This document shows, piece by piece, positions 35,130-48,000 of a stretch of DNA of 64,000 nt. Numbering within the stretch: the stretch's first letter is position 1; every line of letters begins with the position of its first letter. The DNA lies in NCBI GenBank assembly GCA_030248215.1, contig JASANG010002971.1, forward strand, positions 58,906-122,905, in the 5' to 3' direction. The position numbers and the translations under genes are program-made. Source of the DNA: Enoplolaimus lenunculus. Its lineage: Eukaryota > Nematoda > Enoplea > Enoplida > Thoracostomopsidae. The notes under the pieces were generated by a model. The model was not told where the DNA came from and did not search any database. It worked only from the letters and a program-made list of their open reading frames with translations.

Positions 35130-35330
35130 CTTGACCAGGCTTAACTCCGCTAAGTTGAGATGTCGCCGGAGTACCAGAGTTTTCGCTGGTCAATTCGAAG
35201 GGTGACTTTAAACCAGCTGCGTCATTACTGGTCGAATAATTTTGCATTCCGTCGTATCTGAATCGGGGTCGAACGGAAGGAATTCGAATCTCCACGGAAT
35301 TCAACGTAGGCTTACTCCTAGATTCGCTAA
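35130..35330 (-). CDS. Candidate exon, unrecognised
   Basis: Possible acceptor GCCTTAG near 35331, strong donor CAAG|GTAAGA at 35130/35129. It reads SKPTLNSVEIRIPSVRPRF, RYDGMQNYSTSNDAAGLKSP, FELTSENSGTPATSQLSG. Ser/Thr-rich, no domain recognised. It may be the N-terminal part of the neighbouring transposase relic or a separate gene. Confidence 0.4.
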
Positions 35331-35696
35331 GGCTCAATCAACGCAGCACGGAATGAAGCTTTACTGGCAGTTTGCGGAGGCACAATACAGAATAACATAC
35401 AAATTGCTGTTCACCGCGATAATTGTAGCTAATTTTACAACGGAAACTTAGTCGTCTAAAATTATCAAAAATTCAAACCAAAGGTTGAACCGAATTGCGC
35501 TACAGCGATCAAAAACCAAATGTCAGTGCAAAAATAACTTACGCTACGTGTCCAGCGACAATTTATAAGGATTGTCGCACAAAAATAATAACGTTGCAAG
35601 CTCGCGATAACAAGTGCAAAAACACGTCAAATATAAACAATGAAAGTGATGCTTAACTACGCAAACAAACCAAAAGAACTATCTAGCTAAATAATA

Positions 35697-35822
35697 TCTG
35701 TCAGACCTGCACGGTCGGGACAACCCCTTTCTCCGAAAGATATGGCCACGCCGGGAATCGAACCTCGGACCTCTCGCTCGCGAGGCAAGCGCGCTACACA
35801 TTACACCACGCGGCCGATATCC
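35697..35822 (-). mobile_element. tRNA-derived SINE
   Basis: The tRNA-like head is followed by TATCTTTCGGAGAAAGGGG and GTCCCGACCGTGCAGGTCTG, a body unlike the tRNA and unlike the surrounding AT-rich DNA. Flanks GGATAT and AGATAT may be a worn duplication. Confidence 0.55.
35744..35815 (-). tRNA. tRNA-Ala(CGC)-like sequence, probably a SINE head
   Basis: A 72-nt cloverleaf: 7-bp acceptor GGCCGCG/CGTGGCC, D stem GTGT/GCGC, perfect anticodon stem CTTGC/GCGAG with loop CTCGCGA (anticodon CGC at 35780-35782), and TTCGATT loop. The T stem has two mismatches, which argues against a functional tRNA. Confidence 0.6.
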
Positions 35823-36167
35823 TAATTTCCTCTGGTGGTATATGTGCACGAGTATGTATATGTCTTAACATTACACACTCTGCAGCTACACAAGCCGCGT
35901 ATACTCACAATATCTATTAAAACTTTGCAAAATCAGATCACCTTCCAATTCAACCAAAAGATTACAAAACGGATCAAAACACATTTCTTCACACTACGCT
36001 TGTGACATGCGGATGCATGGAGGAAAAATGAAACCTCATGCTAATGCTGCACATCGGTAAAACGGTGATGCGTATGTACTGCCTTCATATGCAGAAGCGG
36101 TAAAAACATTGAAGAACCAATATGCATATGTATGTTGAGGTTCTTGTAAGGCATAAAACAAAAAACT

Positions 36168-36235
36168 AGCAGTTGATTGTGAGGCGGCGTGGCTCAGTGG
36201 ATAGCGCACTGGACTGGTCCTCATTTTCAGCTGCT
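36168..36235 (+). mobile_element. tRNA-like repeat with clamped hairpin, collapsed copy D
   Basis: AGCAGTTGA and TCAGCTGCT form the outer stem and GTGAGG/CCTCAT an inner one. The A box (TGGCTCAGTGG) is present but the B box half is missing. Confidence 0.5.
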
Positions 36236-37190
36236 AACTTTGAACTAAAAACCGTCGTACCCTAGCCTACTCAACTTATCACAACGCTCACGAGATTTGC
36301 TATATATCCTCTTATAAACGTTGTTTTATCTTTTGGTTCCCAGACCACAGACGTTGGTCATAAGTTTTGCACCTTGGAAAACGGGAAGCCCCTGTGCTAT
36401 ACATGGGCCATCATGTTTAATGGCTATGTATTTATTGTTCGCGTTAACAAATTGTGGCGCGATCAATCATCGCTTCTTAGAAAGTGTGAACATTTCTAAA
36501 TTACTTAATTGACCCCCCCCTTTTGAGAATTGATTGGCGCCCATGGTGCACGATAAGGTCTTTGCCCTAGCAATAGCAAAATATGCTAAATTCTGCGTAC
36601 ATTAAGATAACCCTTGCTACGTAATTTTATTGTAAAAACTCAGAGACAAATTTGTAACATTAATGTCCTGCAATTATAAGATATTGCGTTTTAATACTAT
36701 GAAACTGCTACGTTGCTAAAGAACGCAAAACTTTGGAGTTCGTTGAATAAACCGATTACAGTGCCATGTAGAATGTCATATGTTACTACAATTTGAAATC
36801 TGGCTTTTTGGCTCTAACGAATAAATTTAGGTGAAGTGTCCGTTGGAAACAGAAACATAGAAACTAATTCGTCATTCGAAGTCGTTTACTGCTGCATTTT
36901 CATTTTCTACTATTTATGCACACCAATGAACTTATTTATTTGAATGACGACGCCATGAGGTATTCCTATTTTGTCGTCATATCCGCTAGACACTAGTCAT
37001 TGGCGGTGAACTGCCAAATTAGATTTTGTGGGCTACAGTACAATTCATTTTAAGTTACACTTTCAGCAATTAATGTATGTTTGCAATTTAGTAGTTTGTG
37101 TTTTCACCAATAAAACTACTTAGCTAGTTACATGTTGAAAAACCGAAAGCTGTACAAGTAGTTTTTTGGAAATATGCGCTGTTGCAACAC
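36236..37190. other. No gene seen
   Basis: 36320-36520 contains a run of C (CCCCCCCC) and an open frame without recognisable protein. The rest is AT-rich. Confidence 0.4.
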
Positions 37191-37654
37191 TTAGAATACC
37201 CTAATCCGGTATTTTTTACACTATGGTTCCAGTATTTGGCATGTAATTCTTACTTATTATTCCAAAATTGTCTGAGCGTGTAGTGCCAAAATTTTTAATT
37301 TGTGCCATATTCCATAATTAATATTCGTGTGCAGCTACTGCATTATTTTCAGGATTTGGGCATTGTAAATGGTGCATTTTAATGGCGGATCCATGGGGGG
37401 CCACCCCGGCCGTGCGCCACCGCCCAAACAGCATCTCGACAAAAATTATATATCCAATGTCATTTGCTGTTCTACGCTGTTTATTTCTCTGTTTTTTACA
37501 CAATAGTATAAGCTGCTTATAATAAGCAGCCCTGTTATTTTAGTGCAGTCGCGGATGATTAGATGTTTTGTCGTCGCTAAACAGGGTGGTACTGAACCAA
37601 TAATTTCACTAATTGCGAACCTTGATTCTGAAATTAAAAGTACATTTATATATT

Positions 37655-37908
37655 TGTCAGTCTAGGTAGGAACCGGGACATCAGACCTTTTACTAAGCAG
37701 CTGGAAAAGCGGGCTAGAGCGGGGATCGAACTCTCAGCCTATGGATCCTTAAGCGAACACTCTACCACTGCGCCACGTAGCCCGCCTCTCCAACTGCATA
37801 TTTCGTCGACTATATGTGTCGACCGTATGCTGCCAGCTAGCATACATGCAGTGCACTGCACAATATTGCATGTGCACATAACGGACAAGCATGTCTCACA
37901 TGCTTACA
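37655..37908 (-). mobile_element. tRNA-like repeat with clamped hairpin, copy B
   Basis: tRNA-like core at 37709-37785: acceptor-like GCGGGCT/AGCCCGC, A box TGGCGCAGTGG, B-box-like GTTCGATCC. Clamped by AGCAGCTGGA at 37696 and its wobble partner ending at 37797. Nearly identical to copy C. Confidence 0.75.
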
Positions 37909-38015
37909 TGCCCTTATTTTCAACAAGGTCGTCCCTTGACCGTCCATCCTATTTTCGACTGGATACCGTGTTCATAGCGCGGCAGTTTGCCATTGCGTCC
38001 ACGGAGTAGCCCCCA

Positions 38016-38269
38016 TGTCAGTCTAGGTAGGAACCGGGACATCAGACCTTTTACTAAGCAGCTGGAAAAGCGGGCTAGAGCGGGGATCGAACTCTCAGCC
38101 TATGGATCCTTAAGCGAGCACTCTACCACTGCGCCACGTAGCCCGCCTCTCCAACTGCATATTTCGTCGACTATATGTGTCGACCGTATGCTGCCAGCTA
38201 GCATACATGCAGTGCACTGCACTATATTGCATGTGCACATAACGGACAAGCATGTCTCACATGCTTACA
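38016..38269 (-). mobile_element. tRNA-like repeat with clamped hairpin, copy C
   Basis: A 254-bp copy of 37655-37908 at an offset of exactly 361 bp, with only a couple of differences noticed. Core at 38070-38146. Confidence 0.75.
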
Positions 38270-38940
38270 ATATTCTATAAAATCAATAGTTGCCAATGCC
38301 AACAGTACAAGCCAAAAATATGCAGATAAATGGAAACGTGTGAATTTTGAAATATCGAGAACACAAAATTCATTGAAAATAAATTGAAGTCCATAACCGC
38401 GAAAGCTAAAACGTTTTCCGAAAATAGCAGGCTGTTCTAACTTATTCAAAAACATAAACAGATGTTGCTGAAGCTGACTGGATTTTGCTTTTTCAAAACT
38501 GAATTGACTTCCGAATCCAAGCCTTTAAAATGGTGCCTGTTTGAGCCCAAATCTGAACTTATGTTGCCACCCTGTAGTTTTGATCGAAATTGCGCTGATG
38601 CGCTAGTTTTATTTGTGATTAATCTCAATTGAACACAAGTAAAGCAGTCAATTTTATGGCAATAGTTCGTGGTTTGTGTGTGGGTCAAAAATATATTTAT
38701 TACCTGTGAAATTTTGTCCCCCCCATTTTGAGATCCTGGATCCGCCACTGGTGCATTTACACCATTGAAGCGATGAAATAGCGTTAAAAATTTTAACCCA
38801 GCGTGATAAACTGGCAGTGCTGGCTCCAATCCAGGGGCATCTCTAATATATAATTTGAATAGCTTCCAAAGTTCACCCTTGTTAAAACAACGCCAGGTCT
38901 AACTATATTGTATAGTTTAGAAAGATAATGCTACATACAT

Positions 38941-39030
38941 ATGCTGCTGTTTTCAATTGCATTTGTAATTGTATTGGTGTCGCATTCTAATTGTCACGAA
39001 TGTTCGTACGAAGTGCCCAAGGAAGATGAA
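38941..39030 (+). CDS. LMLN: LMLN exon 1, start codon and signal peptide
   Basis: ATG at 38941 opens a hydrophobic leader ([15 protein letters not shown]) followed by [14 protein letters not shown]. The donor GTTAGC is weak but gives phase 0 and joins to IVTGVY, where the family has a similar E-V-V-x-x-V-Y run. It begins 190 bp after the end of a MITE (37380-38750). Confidence 0.75.
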
Positions 39031-42000
39031 GTTAGCTTTATTTTATTCTTTAAAATTCATGTATGAATAAGAATATCTAAATGAGGCTGAGTTACGTAAT
39101 GTTACACTTCGATACGCGAACCGCTTAAAATTGGGTACACATATTTGCTTTCCATCACACTATGATTGTTTTAATAGAAGGCTGTAGTTCCACCAAAATG
39201 ATTATTTTGTCACATGACATGGATGGCTTACCGATAGCACTACGCTTCAGCTTAGGCATGGACGTGGAGAAGTAACCCAGTAAATAAAATTGCTCAGCAC
39301 AAGCAAAGTGAATGAGCTTTTTACAAAGTTGGTAATGTTTGTATTAATATTGGCACTGGCGGTCGCATATAATACTCTTAAGTCTGCTATAATTGGAGTT
39401 GGTGATAGTTTTGTGAAAGGTTACAATCATTGCGTTTGTTGCACCATTCCTAACGGCATTTCAGAGTGATTAAAACTATCCAAACTTTTGTTAGAAAAAT
39501 CTTATATTTATTTTCGATCGGTAACGGTTAAAAATTGACCGAGACCGATACCAGAAGTCTCGGTCTTGGTAGGTTTGGTGTTGGTCTCGGTTTTTTGACC
39601 GAGACCGCCCATTTCTGCTGTAGTGCGTATTTGATTTATGTATGTTATATTTTTAGATTGTAACAGGCGTCTACCTCGAGTCACGATCTCGTATAAGAAA
39701 GCGTGCCAGCTATTCTAATATCAGAATCCGTTTGCATTTTGATAAAAGTATAGAACGGTAAGATCAATTTGTATACATATTGTAAGAAGTTTAACTTAAT
39801 TTATTTCAAACTGAGTGTACACATCACTAAAAGTATATATAAGAGATCTTCCGAATCCGAATGTTAGTTTTACATTTCTCAGCGGAACTGGATGGTGACC
39901 GGATGTATGCATGCAGATTTGCGCACTGCTTAGTATTTAAGTCGTACAAAAGTATTTGTTTAGATTTCATTAGGATAGTATGTAAACCTTGACAATCGCC
40001 GAAGATAATAACGAAGGAGATTACGCTTCCGTGGATTATGAAAATCTAAAATACAGCAGATGAATTGAATACCTATTTCAACTATGGCTATTTCACCAAT
40101 AATATTGCAAAAATTAAAATGGATTTTTCGGTGGCATGTATTTTTCATTTTCCGGTTCCGTTACCGGTAAATTATTCAAGTTCGGGTAAATTGTAATTCT
40201 GAGTGCACCCTGATCACAGCAGTTATGCAGAGCATTTTCTTACCCGCCGAGCCGAGAGTACGACCACAGTTTTATAAGTCATGTTGAAGCGTTGTATACT
40301 TTAGTTCTGTTTAGTGCAGGCAATAACGAAGGTCCATTTTGAGACCGGAGAAAGAGAATATAAGTTATATTTGGACAGTAAGCCGGTTTCAACAAAAACA
40401 ATGAAAATAATACGTAAGCGATTCAAGTAAATTGTAATTACAGTTGCACTTTCATATATAGTATACAAATAGACGCAGTAATACCTAAAACCGTGTAGTG
40501 GCAAAATTTTAACAAATTACAGCCAGTGATCCTATTAAATTAGCGTGATACGTGATTAAGATGCAACCTTTGTCGAAATATGCAGTTAAATCTCCGGTTC
40601 CGATAACTACAAGTTTCAGATAGTTTGAAGTATATACATCTGGCTGTGTTGTGTTAGCGACACCGTTCCAATATATGCCTTAAAATCCTCTATGCATTAT
40701 GATCATTATCATATAGTCCTACTCTTGCGATTCTTTTAGGATATCGCCTGAAAACAGCGAGTTCATCAAGGTTTGTGCATTATATAATATGTTTCAATTT
40801 TGTATAAATCTAAACATGATCTATGCTTATCGCTTTTTTCATTAGTTTGTGTTTAGTACACGACATAAGATATTTTTGTCAAGACATGTCGGGAGTGTTT
40901 TCAAGGGTGTAATCATCTGAAAAATTCTTTAGCCTATTCAATTTTGCTACGTTACAGATACTATTCAGAATGTAGACACGAGATGCTAAAATTTCTACAT
41001 ATGCTAATTGTGCTATATAAATAATTTTATTCCGTGTATCTTGCGGATATTTTCGTAATACACGGGCCCGGAATGATTCGTTGTGAAAACCACACGTACT
41101 TTCTCGAAACGAAAACTCAGAATCCGACCCCGCACTTTTTGACGAAATTACCCGAACCCGGCTGCAACTCTAGTTATGGTCACCGGATAAAATTAATTTT
41201 TCCGATGAGGGGCACAAATTACCGGATAATTGTCCACTACGAACAGATAGTAAGCTGTTTTACAATTGCAGCGTAGTGGTAAAATATTGCTGTTGCGGTT
41301 AGTGTTTCGTATGTGTCGAATAAGGGTATTGAAACATACTATTTGAAAAAGCAATCTAAATTTTGTTTGGTCCATAGATCTATATAAGTAATGTTAACAA
41401 AAATTCTGACCGTATTAGTGACTTTTAGAATGTTCTGCTACCCGGTGCTCAGCAGTTCTGGTCAACGGCGTTGTTGGTGAAACCCACAGCAACTCCCATA
41501 CGATTATACAGGTCTTTCTTTAGGTTTTCGCAATAGTGTAATTATTAGTTTCAAATTTTTATTGTAACGTTTTTGTTTTGGATGAGTTTTGCAACTTTGT
41601 CTTCATTAATTTTTGTGTGTTTATGCTGTTAATCATATAATCATTTAATACTTATTTTGCGTCCGCGAGTTACGAAATCAAAGATAGATACAGCAACAAC
41701 TAAGCAATAATTGTGTTTTAAAATTGCGTTCGATATCAGGGGTTGGCGGTCTCAGACCTGACTACCGAGATCGGCCAAGAATAGTCTCGGTCAATTTTTG
41801 GTCATCACCGAAAAAAAAGAAAATTTTCAAAATAAATTATTTCTAATGCTTTTTTTTAGTTTTTGTGTTTTTATATAGTTTTTTGTGTTTTCATAGCTTT
41901 TTTCTGTTTTTCTGTTTGTATTTATTGTGTAACTATAAAACTTTATAATTTCGGAGGAAAATTTTATTCATCAGCCATCACTTACTTCAGCAATACAGTC

Positions 42001-45000
42001 ATACATTTGCTGAATCCAGAATTTCTGGTCTCGGTTCCAAACCGCGGAGACTAAAAAAAGCGAGACCGACACCAAGCCCTGCCAAATACCAAGACTTGTC
42101 GAGACCGAGATCGAGACTCCCATCTCTGTTCAGCATTGTACTTTTCGATAAAGACCACCGATAATCAGGCTATAAGACAATATCACTACATGAAGCATCA
42201 TTGATTGAAATGTCAAAGCGGATGATTGGTTTTAATGTAAAATACACGGCGAACTTATTTTTCATGAGAAATTTTGTGACGTCAGAAGTTACTGAGCTGT
42301 ATAGAATTCACATGGTAGTTTCACAATGTTTTAGCTTATGTGCATTTTTTATCAAATAAAACTAAATAGGCGAATAATGTAGAGTTAAACGTGAGTCAAA
42401 AGTGTTTTAGAAAATGTATTGACGGTTCTTATTACATTCGGCGATTTGAAAAGCATCCTCACTGTGTAGCCGCATGCAAAAGTATAACGAAATGTGGCGA
42501 AGTTACAGTGCCTGATCAACATTTATATGTAAGTCGTTATTGTCTAGAGTATTATTACATTTTATAAATTAGTTTATATTTTAATCAATTCTGTTTTTGC
42601 TGCAAAATCATTATAACATTTAAACTCATTGCACGAACTGTTATATTATATTAATTTCAGCAGTGTCGTTTCTGTAATGGTTCTTCTCCTTCCTCTTGTT
42701 CTCGATCGGGACCAATAGACGGCTACGGCGTCCCACATACCGACTTTGTTTTGTATGTGTCAGTCATAGATAGTCCGCGCTGCCATGGTCGTGACACCGT
42801 TGCATATGCTGCACACTGCCAGCAGGAAAAAGTATTGGACAGGTAGGTGTAGGTGACAGTTATGACTTGTGGAATGCGGTTGGTGGAGTTAGTTTAACGG
42901 TATACAAATCTCATTCGCATTAATTTTATTGGATTTTATATTGTGTTTCAAACGTTATGGTATAGTCTGCTCTTTTAGTTTATGTTAGGTCTGGTACGTG
43001 TTACACGTTATTTGTACTTCTGCGATACCATTCTGCAATCAGATGAATCAATCACAAAAACAAAGAGGATATTACGTTGACATTTATTCTGGCGTACCAT
43101 TTTAAGTTTCGTATGTTTATTCTGTTCAAACTTATGTTTTCTTGAAATAAACGCTTCGTTTTTTACAACCAATTGGCTGGATATTAAAACTGATTTATTT
43201 TCGGATATATTACAGGCCTATTGCTGGTCATGTGAATCTTTGCCCTCAAGCGATTTCAACTAAACAACGGGACCGAGAAATTCTTTTTTCTACTGTCAAG
43301 CATGAAATTTTGCACGCTTTCGTAAGTTTATATTTTGTTTGCTTATATTGCGGGCAAACTAATTTGTAAAGCCATATGGCTCTGAAGTGGCAGTATCCCG
43401 ATTACTGCTTGACTTTGGGCATCTTGTATTCTTGATTAAAGAATGTAAATAACTTACCGCTGTTATATTTTTCAAGAAGCTCGGAACAACTTTTAGAATC
43501 ATATGCATTCTGAGATACTGAATAAAATGTTAGTGACTGTTCTAATGGTTATCTAATGTTAGCATGAATAGTAAATCAAATTTAGTTAAACTTTGCGCTG
43601 ACTTTACTTCATTGCTATAACTTGTTTTAGGGATTTTCTGCTGGTTTGTATGCATTTTTCCGCGATGACGATGGAAACCCATTAACGCCGCGTAATATCA
43701 ATGGAAAACCACATACGCTAAACAAGGAAAAGTGAGATTTGATTCATTTTATGCATAGAAAGTTTGAATATTGACAACGTTTATTTTTCTTCAGCATACA
43801 GTTTGTCGCTTCTGAGCAAGGTGCAAAACAGCACAGAATTACACTAGAATTGAAACAAAAAATTAATACCGGAATCGGAATCGCAACTAAATTTTCTGTA
43901 GGGATGTGCGACCTCATCAAAAACCGAGACCGACGTAACTACCGAGTCCGAGTCTTGTGGCTTTAGGTCAGTTTTGGACCTTTGCCGGAAATAAAAATAA
44001 TTTTTTTTCTAGCAAAAGTATTGAATATATTTTGAGCTTTCGTGTTGCTCTGGCATAACAAATTGTTGTATCTGCTTCGAATTGCCGGTTCATGTATCAT
44101 ATAAAATTCCCATCAAAAATCTACAAATGCAATATAGTCATCCGTTTATTGTTAACTTTGAGTAGAAAACTGGAACTTTTTACATTGGTTTTAGTTTGAA
44201 AACTATCGAGGCTGAGAAAAACGAGACCGATACCAGCCAAATACCGTGACTTGCTGACTTACATTTATGTAGTGCGCGCTAAATCAATATCTGTGTCACA
44301 GTGCATGCCATTTTCTCTCTGTGATAATATGCATGCCACATATAAAGAAATGTGACCTTGAGAATCATTGACATAAGCAGTTAGTTGTTATGAAATTTTA
44401 TGTAGTAATATGGGTGACAAACGCTGAAAAATTACGATTCTGATGATACCTGGAATCGGAATTCCAGTTGCACCCTGCTTCATAGATATTTATAGACATG
44501 CAGTAACTTTAGTTTGTATGGAATGAGATGGACCGTCGAAAAGACTGTGTTCGAAAAAAATATTGTTGAACGTGAATTGTGCAAGTTAAATTTTGTCATT
44601 AGTGTTTATTCGCTTCTGCAATATTGTAATTTGGATTCATGTGTCGTGCTTGTACATACACTGAATCGTATAATATCTTTTTTGTATAGATAACGCATCT
44701 TGGTTTGCTGAATATTGATACTTTTGCATTTTTGTGAATTGTTTCAACTAAAAAACTGTAAAAATATACGAAGGAGACAAAAGCATTTCAGGTTCTTGTA
44801 CGATTTACTTCACTAGTTTTCGAAATTTTCAAATTTGGATATATACATTAGGATTAGGCTTTAGTTTAAATTAGTATGGGGGAACCTACAAGAGGCATTT
44901 AACATTTTTCTATACTATATGCATATCTCATTGGATTTTTTTTCAATCTTAATATTTGGCTTTTTGTTTAATTTTGTATGCGTATGCTTTAAAATGAGCT

Positions 45001-48000
45001 GTAAAGGCCGATGTGTGTATTGTCTGTTCACTTCAGTTGTCCGCAAACTACATTCAACTTGTTCATGTTATGTAATATCTTAATTCGTAAGTATATTTAT
45101 CATGTGTCTTCGTTTTCAATCAATCATATTATATTATTATTATTATTATTCGTCTTCTTACGTAAACTATTTTTATAAAATTGTAAAATTGCGGGAGTTT
45201 TTGTTTCGCTATGCGATTTTGAGATTGGATTTGTGTCAATGTTTAGTTTTTTTGAGGTGTAATTTATGCAAAATTGTGTACTTTGTTTCGCTTTATCCCC
45301 ACGAGGTTAACATACATAATAAGGGTATTTTTATAAATTTAGTATAGAACAATCTTTGAAGAATCGAAAAACATGAAATGATGGATTTAAATTGCAACCA
45401 CAACATGCAATGAGGGAGGTGACTAAAGCGCAGTATTGGTGACCGTGTGATGCTGTTGTATGTATGCAGTTTAAATGTTCTCAAGTGCAAGAATATGAAT
45501 ACCGATAAAAGGTAGTACGGCAAATTCCCGTAACTGGCCAATGTGGTTGCAATACTTGCAAAATTGGGTCTGTAATTTATTCAAACAAATTTAGCATTTA
45601 TACTAGGGATGTACCGATTAATCGGCATCGGTAATAATCGGCAGTTTTCGTGAGTATCAGCATCGGCATCGGCACTGCAAAAAAATTGCCGATTCTTTGC
45701 CGATACTTTTTGCACATAACAGTCAGTTTGAATGCTATCAATTTCATTTCTGGGCGCATATCAGTGGTGTCCGGTCAGGAAAACTGACGTTTTTCTTGTG
45801 GTTGTGTTTGAAAAAATGAATTGAAATGAACCGTTCGTCTAAAATTATAATCGTTTACGTTGGTTAGGGTTTAAGTCTTCATATAATGATGTAATGTAGT
45901 ATTCTATCTGTTTGTTAACCATGGTGTAGTAAAGTTGGAATCGGCATCGGTTTGGCATCGGTTCGGCATCGGCAAAATTTCAAAATAAAAATCGGCATCG
46001 GCAAAAATTTTGGTATCGGCACATCCCTAATTTATACTACACTTGTCGTGGGGGCGATCGGGTATGAATAAAACGCGGTGGAATAAAACTAACTTTGATA
46101 TATTGTCAGTATGTTGTATTGTGTTTCTGAAAGGACAGCTACCGATGAACCGCATCCACTATTTAGATGCTAAACAATACTCGAAAAGTAATTACTTGGA
46201 ATTAAACACGGTTAGGGCAGAGTTAGGCTGACGGCCGTGCTTAGCGCCCTCCTGCTCGCTAGGGAACCAGGCCTAATAAGTGTGCTGCGTTGATGAACCA
46301 AATCTTTTTTTAATTACTTATTAACTCCGCTGGAACCAGAAAATGACTTTTTGACAAGTATGAATACATATGTCAGGTTTCTAGCTCGCTTCGCTCTCGG
46401 AAATTCTTCGCAACATGTCGCACCTGTACTAAAGGTATTATAGGAAATGAGCCTAAGCATTTTAGTCCGAAGGGAATGTGAGTATCTTTGCGCAATTCTG
46501 GGCATCGGATCCTGCGCCGAATGTAAGCAAACTAAATTTGTTTCTGACTTAGTACTATAATTGCGTTTGGTTTCTTGCTTTTTTCGCGTAAGAGACCCTT
46601 GATTCGCCACTGCCAAAGGACGTCGACTTTTTGGTTTGGGGGTGCGTGCAATTCTAGGCTTAGCTCTGATTAGGCGTTGTCTTAAATTTAGTCTCTGGGT
46701 TAGGTTTGGAAAACCGAAAACATACCGTATTGTGAGGTGGTTAAGTTTTGAATTCTGTCAAATCAGCACTGTTGCAGTGAGAAAGTAAAATTAAGTTTAT
46801 CTGATAAATACGTAAGCCTATTTTCACGGTTTTTACTTTTTCACATTGTTCTCGGCAATTATACTGAGTTTTAATGCTAGTGCAGTTGTTGTTGAAATAT
46901 ATATTACAATATATCGTTGTAGGTGTTTTTGAGTTGTGGCTAAGGTTTCTTTTTGATTTTGTTTCAATGCAATATATATTATTGAACTAAATTGCAGTAA
47001 TGCAAGCGTGTACATTTCTGGACGCAAGAAGTATGTTTTGTTGCGTACAGCAAAATATATATTTGCAGATTCGTAAATTTTGATGCGTATCTTGTATGTT
47101 CATATGCGTGTCGAGCGAAGTGGTTGCATATTTTATCTTATATCAGTGTTTGGAAATCGTGGTGTGAAGGAAGTAGTGCAATCTTTTGTTGAAGATGTCC
47201 GCTTTTTTACACGTTTACGAGACACGTGAACATGTGACACTTGGTGAACAGAATATTTTTATGAAACTTTTATATATTTACATCAGAGTTCGGAGGTATT
47301 CACAGTAGTCCAGTAAACTATTTAATATGTATATATAACATATAATACGTATATTTAGCAGGGGCGTATATAAGGGGAGATATCGAAATTTGATCACAAA
47401 TGAGGAACGAAGGGACTTACAGGTTTTAGAATAACCGGCTACCAGCTGGATCCCATATATCACAACAATTTTTCTTGCGTAGTACGTTAGCGCGCAGAAA
47501 GTCTAGATGAAAGCATACGGCCAATGTTACTTTTAGGGGCGTAACAGTAGATTAAGCGTATTCCTAAGCCTAAGCGTTGCAAAGATGTGTTCCTAAGCCT
47601 AAGCCGAAGCCTAAGCAAAAATCAAGAATCTAAACCTACTCATTTATAGGCACACTAGAAAGCTGGACGCACTTAAAGTAACATGCGACAGATGAAAGCA
47701 TACCATCAAGTGTCGTTAGTTTGGTGTCTTTCAGAGCCTACTATCAATGGAGCGACAAAGTGGGTCGAGTTGTGACGCGTAAAAACTGGTGGACAATGAA
47801 CGGGCCAGTGGAACATTCCGTACATATGATTGTGACAAAACGAGTACAGGTATACCTAATATAATCTTTACTGAAGAAACGCATGCAAGTATTGATCACT
47901 TCTATTATCATTACTTTATGCATTTTAAAATGGAGCAAATTCACAAACAAATGGAAAATATGTAGGTTAACAAATATCTTTTTTTCAACTTTGTTCAAAA

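Larger units (their letters stand above)
37380..38750. mobile_element. GGCGGATCC-family MITE carrying two tRNA-like cassettes
   Basis: TAATGGCGGATCCATGG to CTGGATCCGCCACTG, perfect 8-bp duplication GTGCATTT. At 1371 bp it is much longer than its relatives (173 and 375 bp) because it holds two cassette copies 361 bp apart. Confidence 0.88.
37195..38870. mobile_element. Worn CCGGAA MITE hosting a nested MITE
   Basis: Sequence on both sides of 37380-38750 (TTTTCAGGATTTGGGCATT before; ACACCATTGAAGCGATGAAA after) aligns with uninterrupted sequence at 58075-58140 inside MITE 57857-58240. The outer element is therefore the same family, split by the insertion. Confidence 0.65.

Noticed and set aside
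37709..37785. Functional tRNA-Leu gene
   Set aside because: The T arm does not pair in a normal cloverleaf, a near-identical copy lies 361 bp away inside the same MITE, and both belong to a dispersed repeat.
45102..45347. Plus-strand open frame with Tyr run as the missing LMLN exon
   Set aside because: It starts in an ATT microsatellite and shows none of the expected residues.
47560..47630. CCTAAG repeats as interstitial telomere sequence
   Set aside because: Units are irregular CCTAAGC words, not a six-base telomere tract, and there are only a few.
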